DNA from: an uncultured Eubacteriales bacterium
GTDB taxonomy: Bacteria > Bacillota > Clostridia > Christensenellales > Borkfalkiaceae
NCBI GenBank assembly: GCA_905209085.1
Contig: CAJLRM010000007.1
Coordinates: forward strand, 90,384 to 154,383
Length of the DNA: 64,000 bases
Reading direction: 5' to 3'
Shown: piece by piece, positions 9,519-18,605 of the stretch
Position numbering within the stretch: position 1 is the first letter of the stretch
Layout: the number at the start of each line of letters is the position of its first letter
Notes under the pieces: generated by a model
What the model saw: the letters and a program-made list of their open reading frames with translations, nothing else
Database searches by the model: none
What the model was told of the DNA's origin: nothing
Program-made: the position numbers and the translations under genes

Positions 9519-10094
9519 ATGAGTAAGGAAGCGATAGTGGAAAGGATCCTTTCCGACGCGGGCGCCGAGGCGGAAGCGATCATCAAAGACGCGGAGGAAA
9601 AGGCCGCGGCGGTCGTCGCGGCGGCGTCCTCCCGCGCCGAAAAAGGCAGGCGGGACTCGGAAGCGGAAGTCAAAGTAAAGACGGGGAGCATTTTCGAAAG
9701 AAAAGCGGCTACCGCGAGGCTGGACTGCGCGAAAATTCTGCTTTCCGAAAAGCGCCGGGTCATCGACACCATCTATAAAGAGGCGCTGGATAAACTCGTC
9801 GCGCTCTCGGAAGAAGAATGTCTGGCTTTGACGGATAAGCTCTTGAAGGAGTATGCCGAAAGCGGCGACGAAATCTTCTTTGCCGAAAATTATTCCTACG
9901 CAGGCGCAGCCGCACGGCTGCCCGTCATGGCGGAAAAAAATCTGACGATTTCCTCCCGGCGCATCGAGATAGACGGCGGGTTTCGGCTTCGCGGCGTTTC
10001 CAGCGACAAGGATTTGTCCTACGGAGCGCTTCTGGCGGCGGACCGCGACGAATATCAGGCGGATATGGCGGCGGAAATATTCAAAACCAGATAG
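9519..10094 (+). CDS. V-type ATPase subunit E (peripheral stalk)
   Basis: This 191-aa protein has the family architecture: an N-terminal long coiled coil (roughly residues 10-90, rich in Ala/Glu/Lys/Arg) followed by a small globular alpha/beta domain that binds the top of the A/B catalytic head. The C-terminal part has the expected GGFRLRGVSSDKDLSYGALL-like strand motif. It begins nine bases after the K gene. The unusually long 720-base spacer comes immediately after it. Confidence 0.92.
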   Translation: MSKEAIVERILSDAGAEAEAIIKDAEEKAAAVVAAASSRAEKGRRDSEAEVKVKTGSIFERKAATARLDCAKILLSEKRRVIDTIYKEALDKLVALSEEECLALTDKLLKEYAESGDEIFFAENYSYAGAAARLPVMAEKNLTISSRRIEIDGGFRLRGVSSDKDLSYGALLAADRDEYQADMAAEIFKTR

Positions 10095-10277
10095 TTTCAC
10101 AAATGGGGACGAATCGTTCGCCGCGGGGAAAAGATCGGTCGGAGAGAAGAGGCGAAAGGAAGGCTGTTTGAACGGAAAAAATTTAAGAGGACGCTGTCGG
10201 AGCGTACAAAAGCGCCGGAAGAAGCGAACGCCGTTCAGACGGTAAAAGTTTAAGCGCGCTGCGTTAACGGCGCGAAA

Positions 10278-10502
10278 AGTTCGGGCGATGGAAGGGCGTT
10301 CGCGGCGAAGAGAGTTCAACGCTCGAAGGCTGCGCGCGGCGGAAGCGGATTGACGGGCGGAAAAAAATGGGAGTAAGGTATCTTAACTCTCGAAAGTCGC
10401 GGGCAAAGAGTTCGGGCGTGGAAAGTTCGGGAAGCAAAAAGTTAAAACGTAAGAAAAGTACGGGCAGTCACAGAGTTTGAACGATGGAAGACGTTTCCGA
10501 CG
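10278..10502 (+). repeat. Degenerate ~30-base direct repeat pair
   Basis: Copy one (10278-10307) and copy two (10474-10502) share the core AGTT..G..CGATGGAAG. The remaining differences are mostly C/T or G/A exchanges plus one single-base gap. A third partial copy starts near 10409 (AGTTCGGGCGTGGAA). Confidence 0.55.
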
Positions 10503-10656
10503 CAAAGTGCAGACAAATAAAGTATTATTTGTCGTGTGGAGCGAAACTGAAACAAACGGCTCATGAAATTCTTTTTCCGTCGCGGGACGACGGGAAAAAG
10601 GCGGTAATATTCTTTTTCTTCGCTTCCTTCGCCGTAAAGCGGATTGACGGGCGGAA
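10343..10656 (+). repeat. Exact 20-base direct repeat in the spacer
   Basis: AAGCGGATTGACGGGCGGAA occurs at 10343-10362 and again, identical, at 10637-10656. Confidence 0.85.
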
Positions 10657-10813
10657 GCAGAAACGGGGCTTTTGAAACCTTCTTTCGAGAATATGAAAAA
10701 GCCGATTTCAGTCGCGTAAGATAAAAAATACGTTAACGCGGGGCGCGGTGCGTTGCGCCGATATTCGTAAAAGCCGACGGCACTCGGGCGCAAAAGGGAG
10801 AATTCGTACAATT

Positions 10814-11782
10814 ATGGGCAAAGACGTTATCTATACAAACGGAGTTATCGCCTACCGCGAGAAATTTCTCCTCAAAGATAAGCTGTTAAAACTGTGCGAG
10901 GGGACGGCGGAGGACGCTTTCAAAAGTTTGAACGAAAGCGGCTACGGCAACGGCGCGGAAGCGGCTTCTCTCTACGATTACGAGCTTTTAACGGCGGCGG
11001 AGGAGAGCGCTTTGGACGATTTCATCCGCGAATACGCGCCTTCGCGGGCGGAGAAAGCCTATCTTCTCGCGCCCCGCGATTTTCATAACGCAAAAGCGAT
11101 TCTGAAAGCGGAATACCTGGGCGCAGACGCCGAGAAAATGCTCGCGCCCGACGGAGAGATCCCTATCTCGGACCTTTCCGTGAGCCTTCGCAGCGGGGAT
11201 TTCTCTTCGCTCGGGAAAGAACTGGGAAAGACCGCGAAAGAAGCGGCGGAGCTTTTGAAAGAAGAAGGCGCCTCGGGCGCGGAGATAGGCGGCGTTTTCG
11301 AGCGCGGTCTGTATAAATATCTTGCCGCCGTGAGCTCCAAAAACAAAGTTCTCAAAAAACTTTTAGCCGCCAAAGCGGACATGACGAATATTTTGACGGC
11401 GCTTCGTTCCTCCGATAAGGGATATGCCGAAAAAATGTACGTGGACGGGGGACGGCTTACCAAGAAAGAGCTTGCCCCGCTCTTTGGCGACGATCGGGAA
11501 AAGGCGGCGCGCTGCCTGGACGATACTCCTTACGCGGCGTTTGCGAAAAAGTGTTTCGACGCGAAGGAGGCGGGAATGCCTTTAACGGAGGCGGAACGGC
11601 TGCGCGATTCTTACGACGCGGATTTTTTCGCTCCGCGGAAATACGAACTGGAAAAAAATCAACCGTTTTTGTATTACGTTTTCCGCCGACGCGCGGAAAA
11701 CGCCAATGTGAGAATCGTATTCGTGTGCCTGCTGGCAGGTATGCGCGAACAGGACATCAAGAAGCGCCTCAGGGCGTTTTGA
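10814..11782 (+). CDS. V-type ATPase subunit C (central socket between rotor ring and stalk)
   Basis: This 322-aa protein is the size and all-helical character of bacterial/archaeal V-ATPase subunit C (the d-subunit homologue), which sits on the K ring and receives the D/F shaft. The opening (YTNGVIAYREKFLLKDKLLKL) and the AREYAPSRAEKAYLLAPRDFHNAKAILKAEY-like helix, shown here as its pieces LLAPRDFHNAK and ILKAEYLG, are typical. I chose ATG 10814 (GGGAG 14 bases upstream); an in-frame upstream start at 10748 would add Arg-rich residues foreign to the family and run through the hairpin leader. The spacing from GGGAG is longer than usual. Confidence 0.9.
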   Translation: MGKDVIYTNGVIAYREKFLLKDKLLKLCEGTAEDAFKSLNESGYGNGAEAASLYDYELLTAAEESALDDFIREYAPSRAEKAYLLAPRDFHNAKAILKAEYLGADAEKMLAPDGEIPISDLSVSLRSGDFSSLGKELGKTAKEAAELLKEEGASGAEIGGVFERGLYKYLAAVSSKNKVLKKLLAAKADMTNILTALRSSDKGYAEKMYVDGGRLTKKELAPLFGDDREKAARCLDDTPYAAFAKKCFDAKEAGMPLTEAERLRDSYDADFFAPRKYELEKNQPFLYYVFRRRAENANVRIVFVCLLAGMREQDIKKRLRAF

Positions 11783-11792
11783 GGGAGGGCGC

Positions 11793-12113
11793 ATGACGGG
11801 AAAAATGGCAATCGTCGGGGACGGCGACAGCATCATGGTGTTCAAAGCGGCGGGCGTGGCTACCTTTCCCGCCGAAAACGAGAAAAAGGCGCGGGATACG
11901 CTGCGGAAAATCGCCAAAGAGTATCAGATCATTTTCCTGACGGAGGAATTGGCGCGTCCGCTCGGAGAATTTTTAAAGCGTTTCGACGAAGAGCCCTATC
12001 CCGTGGTTTTGAGCATTCCCTCCAAAAACGGCAGTTCGGGGCACGGCGAGGAATTGTTGAAAAGCGCGATGGAACGGGCGCTCGGCGTAGATATTCTGTT
12101 CCATAAAGATTAA
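11793..12113 (+). CDS. V-type ATPase subunit F (central shaft)
   Basis: This 106-aa protein has a Rossmann-like beginning, MAIVGDGDSIMVFKAAGV, and the family's central LTEELARPLGEF helix. Subunit F binds subunit D to form the rotating shaft. It starts ten bases after subunit C behind GGGAGGG. Length is normal for the family. Confidence 0.93.
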   Translation: MTGKMAIVGDGDSIMVFKAAGVATFPAENEKKARDTLRKIAKEYQIIFLTEELARPLGEFLKRFDEEPYPVVLSIPSKNGSSGHGEELLKSAMERALGVDILFHKD

Positions 12114-12577
12114 AAAAGATTCGCATTTTTTTCCTTCCCGTAAGTCGGGAACTGCGATGGTAAGATTTGCGCGAACGTACTTTGAATAGAGGGAACGCGC
12201 GAAAAAGCGGAAGGCGCGGGGAAATCGAAAAGTTCTTAACGGTGGGAAAGATTGGAATGCGGAGCGAGCGGAAAAATCGAAAAATCCGAAAAAATAAAAA
12301 GTTCGGGAAAATGGGGACGCGCGGAAAGACGGGAGAAAAGCGGTTTTGCATTCGGGAAGATAAGAAAAACGTTTTAGAAGATAAGAAAAAACTTTTCTGC
12401 AAAAGAGCCGAAAAGCGGCTGCCCGCTACTTGGGTAGGGACGAAAGAAACGGGAGCCGAGAGAGTTTCTTTCGGGCGGAAGGACGGTTATCGATTCGACA
12501 ATATGCTTATGCCATTTTTGCGGAAAGCATTTTCGCAAAAGAAGGGCGGGCGGACACAATAAGTGAGGATTGCATAC
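12114..12577 (+). other. Second purine-rich spacer in the V-ATPase operon
   Basis: These 464 bases between subunits F and A hold no supportable gene. A nested hairpin opens the spacer (TTCCCG/CGGGAA within TCGCA/TGCGA, 12121-12157). A 14-base direct repeat GAAGATAAGAAAAA occurs at 12356-12369 and 12377-12390 (21-base period). The word AAAAGTTCGGG near 12298 also occurs in the E-C spacer. Open frames across it are low-complexity and I do not call them genes. Confidence 0.55.
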
Positions 12578-14344
12578 ATGGCAGGTAAGACAGTTAAAAT
12601 TTCGGGACCTTTGATCATAGCCGAGAATATGGCGGATTCGAAAATGTACGACGTCGTCCGCGTTTCCGACAAGGGACTGATCGGGGAAGTGATCGAGCTT
12701 CGGGGAGATAAGGCTTCCATTCAGGTCTATGAGGAAACTTCCGGATTGGGTCCGGGCGAGGACGTTTATTCCACGGGCGAGCCGCTTTCCGCGGAGCTTG
12801 CGCCCGGGCTTATCACGGGTATTTTCGACGGGATTCAGCGCCCTTTGACCGCGCTCTATTTCAAATACGGCGACCGTATTTCGAGAGGCGTTTCCGTCAA
12901 CAATCTCGACCGCGAGAAAAAATGGCACTTCATTCCTGCCGTTCAAGCGGGAGCGACCCTTTCCGAGGGGGACGTTCTCGGCGTGGTCTGGGAAACGGAG
13001 ATCGTCGAACACCGCATCATGGTGCCTCACGGTATGAAAGGAAAAGTCGTTTCCATCTCCGAGGGGGATTATACCATCGAAGAAACGGTGGCCGTCCTCG
13101 AAACGGAGAAGGGAAATATGCCCGTGTGTATGCTCCGCAAATGGCCGGTCCGAAAGGGCAGACCGTACAGGGAAAAGCTTTCGCCCGATAAGCCCATGGT
13201 CACGGGGCAGCGGGTCATCGACACTCTGTTCCCGATCGCCAAAGGGGGCGTGGCGGCGGTGCCGGGGCCTTTCGGCAGCGGCAAGACGGTGGTACAGCAT
13301 CAGCTGGCGAAATGGGCGGACGCGGACATCATCGTCTACGTGGGCTGCGGCGAGCGCGGCAACGAGATGACGGACGTGCTCAACGAATTTCCCGAGCTCA
13401 AAGACCCGAAAACGGGCGAGCCGTTGATGAAGCGCACCGTGCTGATCGCAAACACCTCGGATATGCCCGTGGCGGCGCGGGAAGCGTCCATTTATACCGG
13501 CATCACGATCGCGGAATATTTCCGCGACATGGGCTATAACGTCGCCATCATGGCGGATTCCACCTCCCGTTGGGCGGAGGCGCTGCGCGAAATGAGCGGG
13601 CGGCTCGAAGAGATGCCCGGCGACGAAGGCTATCCCGCCTATCTTTCAAGCCGTCTGGCGGAATTTTACGAGCGCGCGGGCATCGTCAAGCTGCTCGGCG
13701 CGGGCGATCGGACGGGATCCGTCACCGCGATCGGCGCCGTGTCCCCTCCGGGCGGAGATTTGAGCGAACCCGTTTCTCAGGCTACCTTGCGAATCGTCAA
13801 GGTGTTCTGGGGGCTGAGCGCGTCGCTCGCCTATAAGAGGCATTTCCCCGCCATCGACTGGCTGATCAGCTATTCGCTGTACGCGGACAGGATGAAGGAG
13901 TGGTACGACGAAAACGTCAACCGCGACTTCTTCAAATACCGTCAGTTCGTCATGACGATCTTACAGGAAGAAGCGGCTTTGGACGAAATCGTGCGGCTCG
14001 TCGGCATGGACGCGTTATCCTCTAAGGACAGACTGACGATGGAAACCGCGAAGATCATCCGCGAGGACTATCTGCATCAGAACGCCTTTCACGAGATCGA
14101 TACGTACACCTCGATGCGCAAGCAGTTTCTGATGCTCAAACTCGTCTACGAGTTCAACCGTCTGGCGGGAGAGGCGGTGGCTAACTATGCCGATCTCGAC
14201 GACATTCTCGCTTGTTCCTGTAAGGAGAAAATCGGGCGCGCAAAATATATTTCCGAGGACGACATTTCCGAGTTCGATGGAATATTCAAACTGATGAATA
14301 CGGAGCTTAAAGCGCTGGCGCAGGGAGGAGGCGACGATGTTTAA
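12578..14344 (+). CDS. V-type ATPase catalytic subunit A
   Basis: This 588-aa subunit binds and hydrolyses ATP. The Walker A motif GPFGSGKT is at residues 230-237, and the non-homologous insertion typical of A subunits lies before it. Other landmarks are GCGERGNEM, the Walker B-like VAIMADSTSRWAEALREMSG, and SPPGGDLSEPV. I chose ATG 12578 (GTGAGGA eight bases upstream); the in-frame GTG at 12563 lies inside that ribosome binding site. It overlaps the B gene by eight bases. Length and motifs are intact, indicating a working enzyme. Confidence 0.97.
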   Translation: MAGKTVKISGPLIIAENMADSKMYDVVRVSDKGLIGEVIELRGDKASIQVYEETSGLGPGEDVYSTGEPLSAELAPGLITGIFDGIQRPLTALYFKYGDRISRGVSVNNLDREKKWHFIPAVQAGATLSEGDVLGVVWETEIVEHRIMVPHGMKGKVVSISEGDYTIEETVAVLETEKGNMPVCMLRKWPVRKGRPYREKLSPDKPMVTGQRVIDTLFPIAKGGVAAVPGPFGSGKTVVQHQLAKWADADIIVYVGCGERGNEMTDVLNEFPELKDPKTGEPLMKRTVLIANTSDMPVAAREASIYTGITIAEYFRDMGYNVAIMADSTSRWAEALREMSGRLEEMPGDEGYPAYLSSRLAEFYERAGIVKLLGAGDRTGSVTAIGAVSPPGGDLSEPVSQATLRIVKVFWGLSASLAYKRHFPAIDWLISYSLYADRMKEWYDENVNRDFFKYRQFVMTILQEEAALDEIVRLVGMDALSSKDRLTMETAKIIREDYLHQNAFHEIDTYTSMRKQFLMLKLVYEFNRLAGEAVANYADLDDILACSCKEKIGRAKYISEDDISEFDGIFKLMNTELKALAQGGGDDV

Positions 14345-15725
14345 GGAATATAAGACAATCCGCGAGGTGGTCGGCCCGCTCATGCTGGTGGAGGGCGTCG
14401 AGGGCGTCAAATATAACGAGCTGGTGGACATCGTCGGCAAAAACGGCGAGATCCGCCGCGGCAAGGTGCTCGAAATCAACCGCGACAAAGCGGTCGTGCA
14501 GCTCTTTGAAAATTCTCAGGGGTTACAGATCTCCGAGTCCAAAGCCCGCTTTTTAGGGCACAGTCAGGAGCTTGCCGTGTCCGAAGATATGCTCGGGCGG
14601 GTGTTCGACGGCATGGGCAATCCCCGCGACGGCGGCGCGCCCGTCATTCCCGAAAAGAAGATGGACATCAACGGAGAGCCGATCAATCCCGCCGCGCGCG
14701 ACTATCCCAATGAATTTATCCAAACGGGCATCTCTGCCATCGACGGACTCAATACGCTGGTAAGAGGGCAGAAACTGCCCGTGTTTTCGATGAGCGGTCT
14801 GCCGCACGCCGAACTCGCCGCGCAGATCGCGCGGCAGGCGAAGGTCAAAAGCGGGGATTCCAAATTTGCCGTCGTGTTTGCGGCGATCGGCATCACCTTC
14901 GAGGAAGCGCAGTATTTCGTGGACGATTTCAAAAAGACGGGCGCCATCGAAAGGACGGTGCTGTTCACCAATCTCGCTAACGATCCCGCCGTCGAGCGTA
15001 TCGCCACGCCGCGCATGGCGCTTACCTGCGCGGAGTATCTCGCATTCGAGTGCGAAATGCACGTGCTCGTCATCATGACGGACATCACGAACTATGCGGA
15101 GGCGCTGCGCGAAGTGTCTGCCGCGCGCAGAGAGGTGCCCGGACGCCGCGGCTATCCCGGCTATCTCTATACCGACCTCGCTTCTTTGTACGAACGCGCG
15201 GGCAGGATTCGCGGAAAGCAAGGCTCGATCACGCAGATTCCCATTCTGACCATGCCCGAGGACGACAAGACCCACCCCATTCCCGATCTCACGGGATATA
15301 TCACCGAAGGGCAGATCATTCTTTCCCGCGATCTCTATAAAAAGGGCATCAATCCCCCCGTGGACGTGCTGCCTTCCCTGTCCCGTTTGAAGGATAAGGG
15401 GATCGGTCGGGGAAAGACGAGGGAGGATCATGCGGACACGATGAATCAGCTGTTCGCCGCCTACGCGCACGGCAAGGAAAGCAAGGAACTTTCCGCTATT
15501 TTGGGCGAAGCCGCCTTGTCGGATACGGATAAATTATACGCGAAATTCGCGGAAGAATTCGAAAAGTATTATATCAATCAGGGATTCGATACGGACAGGA
15601 CGATAGAGGAAACGCTCGATTTGGGCTGGAAACTTTTGAAGATTCTGCCCCGGGGAGAACTCAAACGTATCCGTCAGGAATTTATCGACAAATATCTTCC
15701 CGTTAAAGACGATTCAGAGGAATAA
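14337..15725 (+). CDS. V-type ATPase regulatory subunit B
   Basis: This 462-aa nucleotide-binding but non-catalytic subunit alternates with A in the hexameric head. It has the family's SGLPHAELAAQIARQA stretch where a functional P-loop would be, so the Walker A lysine motif is absent as expected, plus the YPGYLYTDLASLYERAG and GSITQIPILTMPEDD segments. Its start overlaps the A stop by eight bases, coupling translation of the two equimolar subunits. Confidence 0.97.
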   Translation: MFKEYKTIREVVGPLMLVEGVEGVKYNELVDIVGKNGEIRRGKVLEINRDKAVVQLFENSQGLQISESKARFLGHSQELAVSEDMLGRVFDGMGNPRDGGAPVIPEKKMDINGEPINPAARDYPNEFIQTGISAIDGLNTLVRGQKLPVFSMSGLPHAELAAQIARQAKVKSGDSKFAVVFAAIGITFEEAQYFVDDFKKTGAIERTVLFTNLANDPAVERIATPRMALTCAEYLAFECEMHVLVIMTDITNYAEALREVSAARREVPGRRGYPGYLYTDLASLYERAGRIRGKQGSITQIPILTMPEDDKTHPIPDLTGYITEGQIILSRDLYKKGINPPVDVLPSLSRLKDKGIGRGKTREDHADTMNQLFAAYAHGKESKELSAILGEAALSDTDKLYAKFAEEFEKYYINQGFDTDRTIEETLDLGWKLLKILPRGELKRIRQEFIDKYLPVKDDSEE

Positions 15726-15730
15726 GGCAC

Positions 15731-16351
15731 ATGGCAAGACTCAACGTCAATCCTACCCGCATGGAGCTGAAAAAGCTCAAAGCGCGCCTTTCTACCGCGG
15801 TTCGGGGGCATAAGCTCCTCAAAGACAAATCGGACGAAATGGTGCGGCGGTTTACGGTCATCATCAGAGAGGACAAACGGCTTCGGGACGAGGTGGAAAA
15901 AGAACTTTCCCTCACGTTGAAGCAGTTTTCCGTCGCTCGTTCGGTGACGCCTGCGTTTGAAGCGGAGGCGGCGTTTTCCATGCCCTCCGTGGCGGTGAAG
16001 GTAAACTGCGGCACAGAGAGCATTATGGGCGTGGAGGTGCCTAAGGTGGACCTGGTCAAGGAAAAACGGGCGGACGGTCTGCCTTACGCCTACGCGGAAA
16101 TCACCAGCGAAGCGGATTATTCCGTCGGTATGGTTTCCGCGCTGCTTCCGAAAATGGTAAGGCTCGCCGAAACGGAAAAGGCGGTGAGGATGCTGGCGGA
16201 CGAGATAGAACGCAACAAACGCCGCGTCAACGCTCTCGAATACGTTATGATTCCGCAGCTGGAAGAAACGATCAAGTATATCAAGGACAAACTGGACGAA
16301 AACGAACGCGCCGCCGTGGTACGGCTGATGAAAGTGAAAAGTAAGGCGTAA
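15731..16351 (+). CDS. V-type ATPase subunit D (rotor shaft)
   Basis: This 206-aa protein has long N- and C-terminal helices that form the antiparallel coiled-coil shaft inside the A/B head. The hallmark MARLNVNPTRMELKKLK opening and RRVNALEYVMIPQLEETI near the C-terminus are both present. It is the last gene of the operon, five bases after B, and is followed by a strong terminator. Confidence 0.96.
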   Translation: MARLNVNPTRMELKKLKARLSTAVRGHKLLKDKSDEMVRRFTVIIREDKRLRDEVEKELSLTLKQFSVARSVTPAFEAEAAFSMPSVAVKVNCGTESIMGVEVPKVDLVKEKRADGLPYAYAEITSEADYSVGMVSALLPKMVRLAETEKAVRMLADEIERNKRRVNALEYVMIPQLEETIKYIKDKLDENERAAVVRLMKVKSKA

Positions 16352-16413
16352 GGGCGCCGCCGTGGCGCTGTCGAGGAAAATGAAAAGCAGGATGTAAAGA
16401 TTGCGTCGCGTAG

Positions 16414-16446
16414 AAGGGCGGGGAGAAAAAATCTCCCTGCCTTTTA
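16414..16446 (+). terminator. Terminator of the V-ATPase operon
   Basis: A 13-bp stem including two G-T pairs (16414-16426 with 16432-16444) closes an AAAAA loop and runs into TTTT. Confidence 0.75.
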
Positions 16447-16533
16447 CAATACGGGTGCGTAATTTGGAAAGTTAAAAAAATTTGAAAAATCGGAGATACC
16501 TTTTCGTAAATCGGAGGATTTTCAAAAAAGCGC

Positions 16534-16562
16534 TTGATGGAAGGGGAATTGTCTGATATTCT
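16534..16562 (+). promoter_or_regulatory. Probable promoter of the GH-A-like enzyme
   Basis: TTGATG (16534-16539), 17 bases, TATTCT (16557-16562). It is followed 27 bases later by the gene's AGGAGG-led start. Confidence 0.5.
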
Positions 16563-16588
16563 ATACAAAAACAGGAGGGAAAACGGGA

Positions 16589-17716
16589 ATGGAAAAGAAA
16601 AATCTTTTCGGAATGTGCTATCTGTTGGAGGAACGGAAAAATTTTCGGGCGGAGGAAGAGGCGGAACTTTTGAAAAATCTCGGCGTCAGGACGATTCGGC
16701 AGTGGATGCACTGCACCTACCTCATGAAGGATAAAAGGACTTTTGACGCGCCCCGTACCTCTTTAATGCACGAATGGCTGAGTCGCTGTAAAGACTACAA
16801 AATGGCGAATATCGGGCTTAATCACTGCAATTTCAACGAGGGAACGCTCCGCTGGGGCAAGCCCGCACGGGATATACGGCGGGGAAGCACGTATGTAAAA
16901 TGGCTGAACGACTACTATGAAACGTGGTTCGCGCTCGCGTCCGAATTTCCCGAAATCGGGGTTTGGGAAGTGGACAACGAGCTGAATAATCCCGATTTTC
17001 TCTGCGGCGTCAACGGCGAAAAGATTTACAATGTGGAGCAGATGGCGGAAATCGCGCTCGACGTGTTGTATTACGCTTCGCGGGCGATTCATGCGGCAAA
17101 TCCCGCCTCGAAAGTCGTACTCGGCGGTCTGACCGAGCCGGAGGGACTCGGCAAGGGGAATTTCCTTCGCTTTTTGCGCGTCTTTTATGAGAAGATGCAC
17201 AGCGGAAATTTCGGATATCTATACGGAAAGGAAGAGAAGAGCGCCGCGAGCAGGGACCCCGAACAATATTTTCAGATCATGTGCTGGCATCCCTATGTCT
17301 GGACGGAATTTGACGAGTCTTATTTTATAGATAAAAATTTTGAGTATTACGAAGAATTCGCCCGATTGGACGGACGGCGGCTGCCCGTATTTTTTACGGA
17401 AATGGGTTTTAACGACGAGGGAGCGGGCGAGAAGAAAGCCGCCGAGAGGATGCGTTCGTTTTTTGAGGCGGCGGCCAAGCTGCCCTTTTTGGAAACGGTA
17501 AATTATTATAAGATGTATGACGTGGGGCAAAAGGATTGCTTTGAAGGAAACGGAACGTACTCCCGTTTCGGACTTTTTTATGATCCCGACGAAAACAGAG
17601 CATACCCCACCCCGGCGGGGATTCCCGCACGCAACGGCGCGCCTAAGGATAAAGCGTTTGTTTTTCAGGACCTCGCAAAGGGCGCGGGGCGGCTCGACCT
17701 TTTACTTGAAAAATAA
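16589..17716 (+). CDS. Intracellular clan GH-A-like glycoside hydrolase
   Basis: This 375-aa single-domain protein appears to be a (beta/alpha)8 barrel of the clan GH-A kind. Two glutamates stand in the expected places: Glu131 after Asn130 (WEVDNELNNPDF, acid/base on strand 4) and Glu271 (PVFFTEMGFND, nucleophile on strand 7), about 140 residues apart. Strand 3 has GLNHCNFN and strand 6 has CWHPYVW, as in GH39/GH5-like relatives. There is no signal peptide, so it would act on imported oligosaccharides. The start ATG 16589 follows AGGAGG at 16572-16577. Family number and substrate are not certain; GH39-like is the best guess. The gene appears monocistronic. Confidence 0.72.
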   Translation: MEKKNLFGMCYLLEERKNFRAEEEAELLKNLGVRTIRQWMHCTYLMKDKRTFDAPRTSLMHEWLSRCKDYKMANIGLNHCNFNEGTLRWGKPARDIRRGSTYVKWLNDYYETWFALASEFPEIGVWEVDNELNNPDFLCGVNGEKIYNVEQMAEIALDVLYYASRAIHAANPASKVVLGGLTEPEGLGKGNFLRFLRVFYEKMHSGNFGYLYGKEEKSAASRDPEQYFQIMCWHPYVWTEFDESYFIDKNFEYYEEFARLDGRRLPVFFTEMGFNDEGAGEKKAAERMRSFFEAAAKLPFLETVNYYKMYDVGQKDCFEGNGTYSRFGLFYDPDENRAYPTPAGIPARNGAPKDKAFVFQDLAKGAGRLDLLLEK

Positions 17717-17840
17717 GGAAAAACGGCAGGCGCGTTTTGCAGGGGCAGACCGCCGCCCGTCCGCGGGAAATTCGGTGGAAAAGGAAGGAAAAAATATTTT
17801 TTGATGTCTATTCCGATGAAAATCGGTACATACTGACGAT

Positions 17841-18605
17841 ATGAAAAAAATTTTGGCTCTTTTTACAACGATGGTATACTTAGTCGTCTGTCCGATCGCG
17901 GGGGGCGCGGCGATCGCAAAGGCGGAGGGAAAAGGACGGCAGGTTTTTTCCCGTCAGACGGCGGTCGTAGACGGGCAGGCTTACGAAATACGGCTCAGCG
18001 GCGTCGGAACGACGTATAAAAAACAGATAAAAATCGACGTCTTCGAGGCGGATAAAAACCCGGCGAAACCCGTCTGTTCCCTGACGCCGACGAGAGATTA
18101 CGGATTCGATCCCTCCGTCAAGTTATACGATTTCGTCGCGGGAGAGCCGTTTATTTTTTATTCGGCTCAGTCGGGCGGCAGCGGAGGCTACGGTTTTTAT
18201 TACGTGTATCGATTGAAAGGCGGCACGTGCGCGCTCGTGTACGACGACGAAACGGATTCGCGGGAAAACCGTTTTTCGGGCGGTTTTATAGACGGCTGCA
18301 AGATGACCCTCCGCAACGAAAACCAAAAAAGCAGCTTGATTGTGGACGTTTCCTACATGGCGGCGGATTTCTTAAATCAGATCTTTACGGCGGACTGCAA
18401 ACCCAAGGGGGAAGAGGTGAACGTAAACGATATTTCGGTGGTGTTCCCATACTTCAATGCGGCGGTCGGCTATTATCAGATGATGACCCATCGATCTGTG
18501 AATGCCGTCGCGGAGGTAAACCGTTTGGGATATATTACGGAAAATCTCGATTTTTCAGAAAACGCCTTCAAACCGTATTTTGTCAATTTTTCCATTTCTT
18601 TTTGA
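17841..18605 (+). CDS. Secreted protein of unknown function
   Basis: This 254-aa protein has a signal peptide of about 27 residues (LALFTTMVYLVVCPIAGG core, cleavage probably after AIAKA). The mature part is beta-rich with many aromatic residues (YDFVAGEPFIFYSAQSGGSGG, then YGFYYVYRL). I do not recognise the domain. No clear ribosome binding site precedes the ATG, which is unusual in this window. It sits alone between two enzymes and has no obvious operon partner. Confidence 0.6.
   Translation: MKKILALFTTMVYLVVCPIAGGAAIAKAEGKGRQVFSRQTAVVDGQAYEIRLSGVGTTYKKQIKIDVFEADKNPAKPVCSLTPTRDYGFDPSVKLYDFVAGEPFIFYSAQSGGSGGYGFYYVYRLKGGTCALVYDDETDSRENRFSGGFIDGCKMTLRNENQKSSLIVDVSYMAADFLNQIFTADCKPKGEEVNVNDISVVFPYFNAAVGYYQMMTHRSVNAVAEVNRLGYITENLDFSENAFKPYFVNFSISF

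Larger units (their letters stand above)
10095..10813 (+). other. Long purine-rich structured spacer inside the V-ATPase operon
   Basis: These 719 bases between subunits E and C hold no convincing gene. Weak open frames on both strands (for example 10383-10811 on the minus strand) have low-complexity Arg/Ser/Phe composition and no family resemblance. The + strand is strongly purine-rich with recurring AAAGTTCGGG-like words. Strong hairpins are visible: GACAAATAA/TTATTTGTC (10512-10533, loop AGTA), CTTTTTCCGTCG with its near-perfect complement (10571-10600), and TTGCGCC/GGCGCAA (10753-10793), the last ending just before the GGGAG of the next gene. It may be a structured leader or processing region, or degenerate repeat expansion. 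Confidence 0.6.

Noticed and set aside
10383..10811. 142-codon - strand frame in the ATPase spacer
   Set aside because: Low-complexity Phe/Ser/Arg translation of a purine-rich tract, interrupted by strong hairpins and lacking a ribosome binding site.
11929..12402. 157-codon - strand frame over subunit F and the second spacer
   Set aside because: Overlaps subunit F in antisense, and its remainder is Phe/Arg-rich noise.
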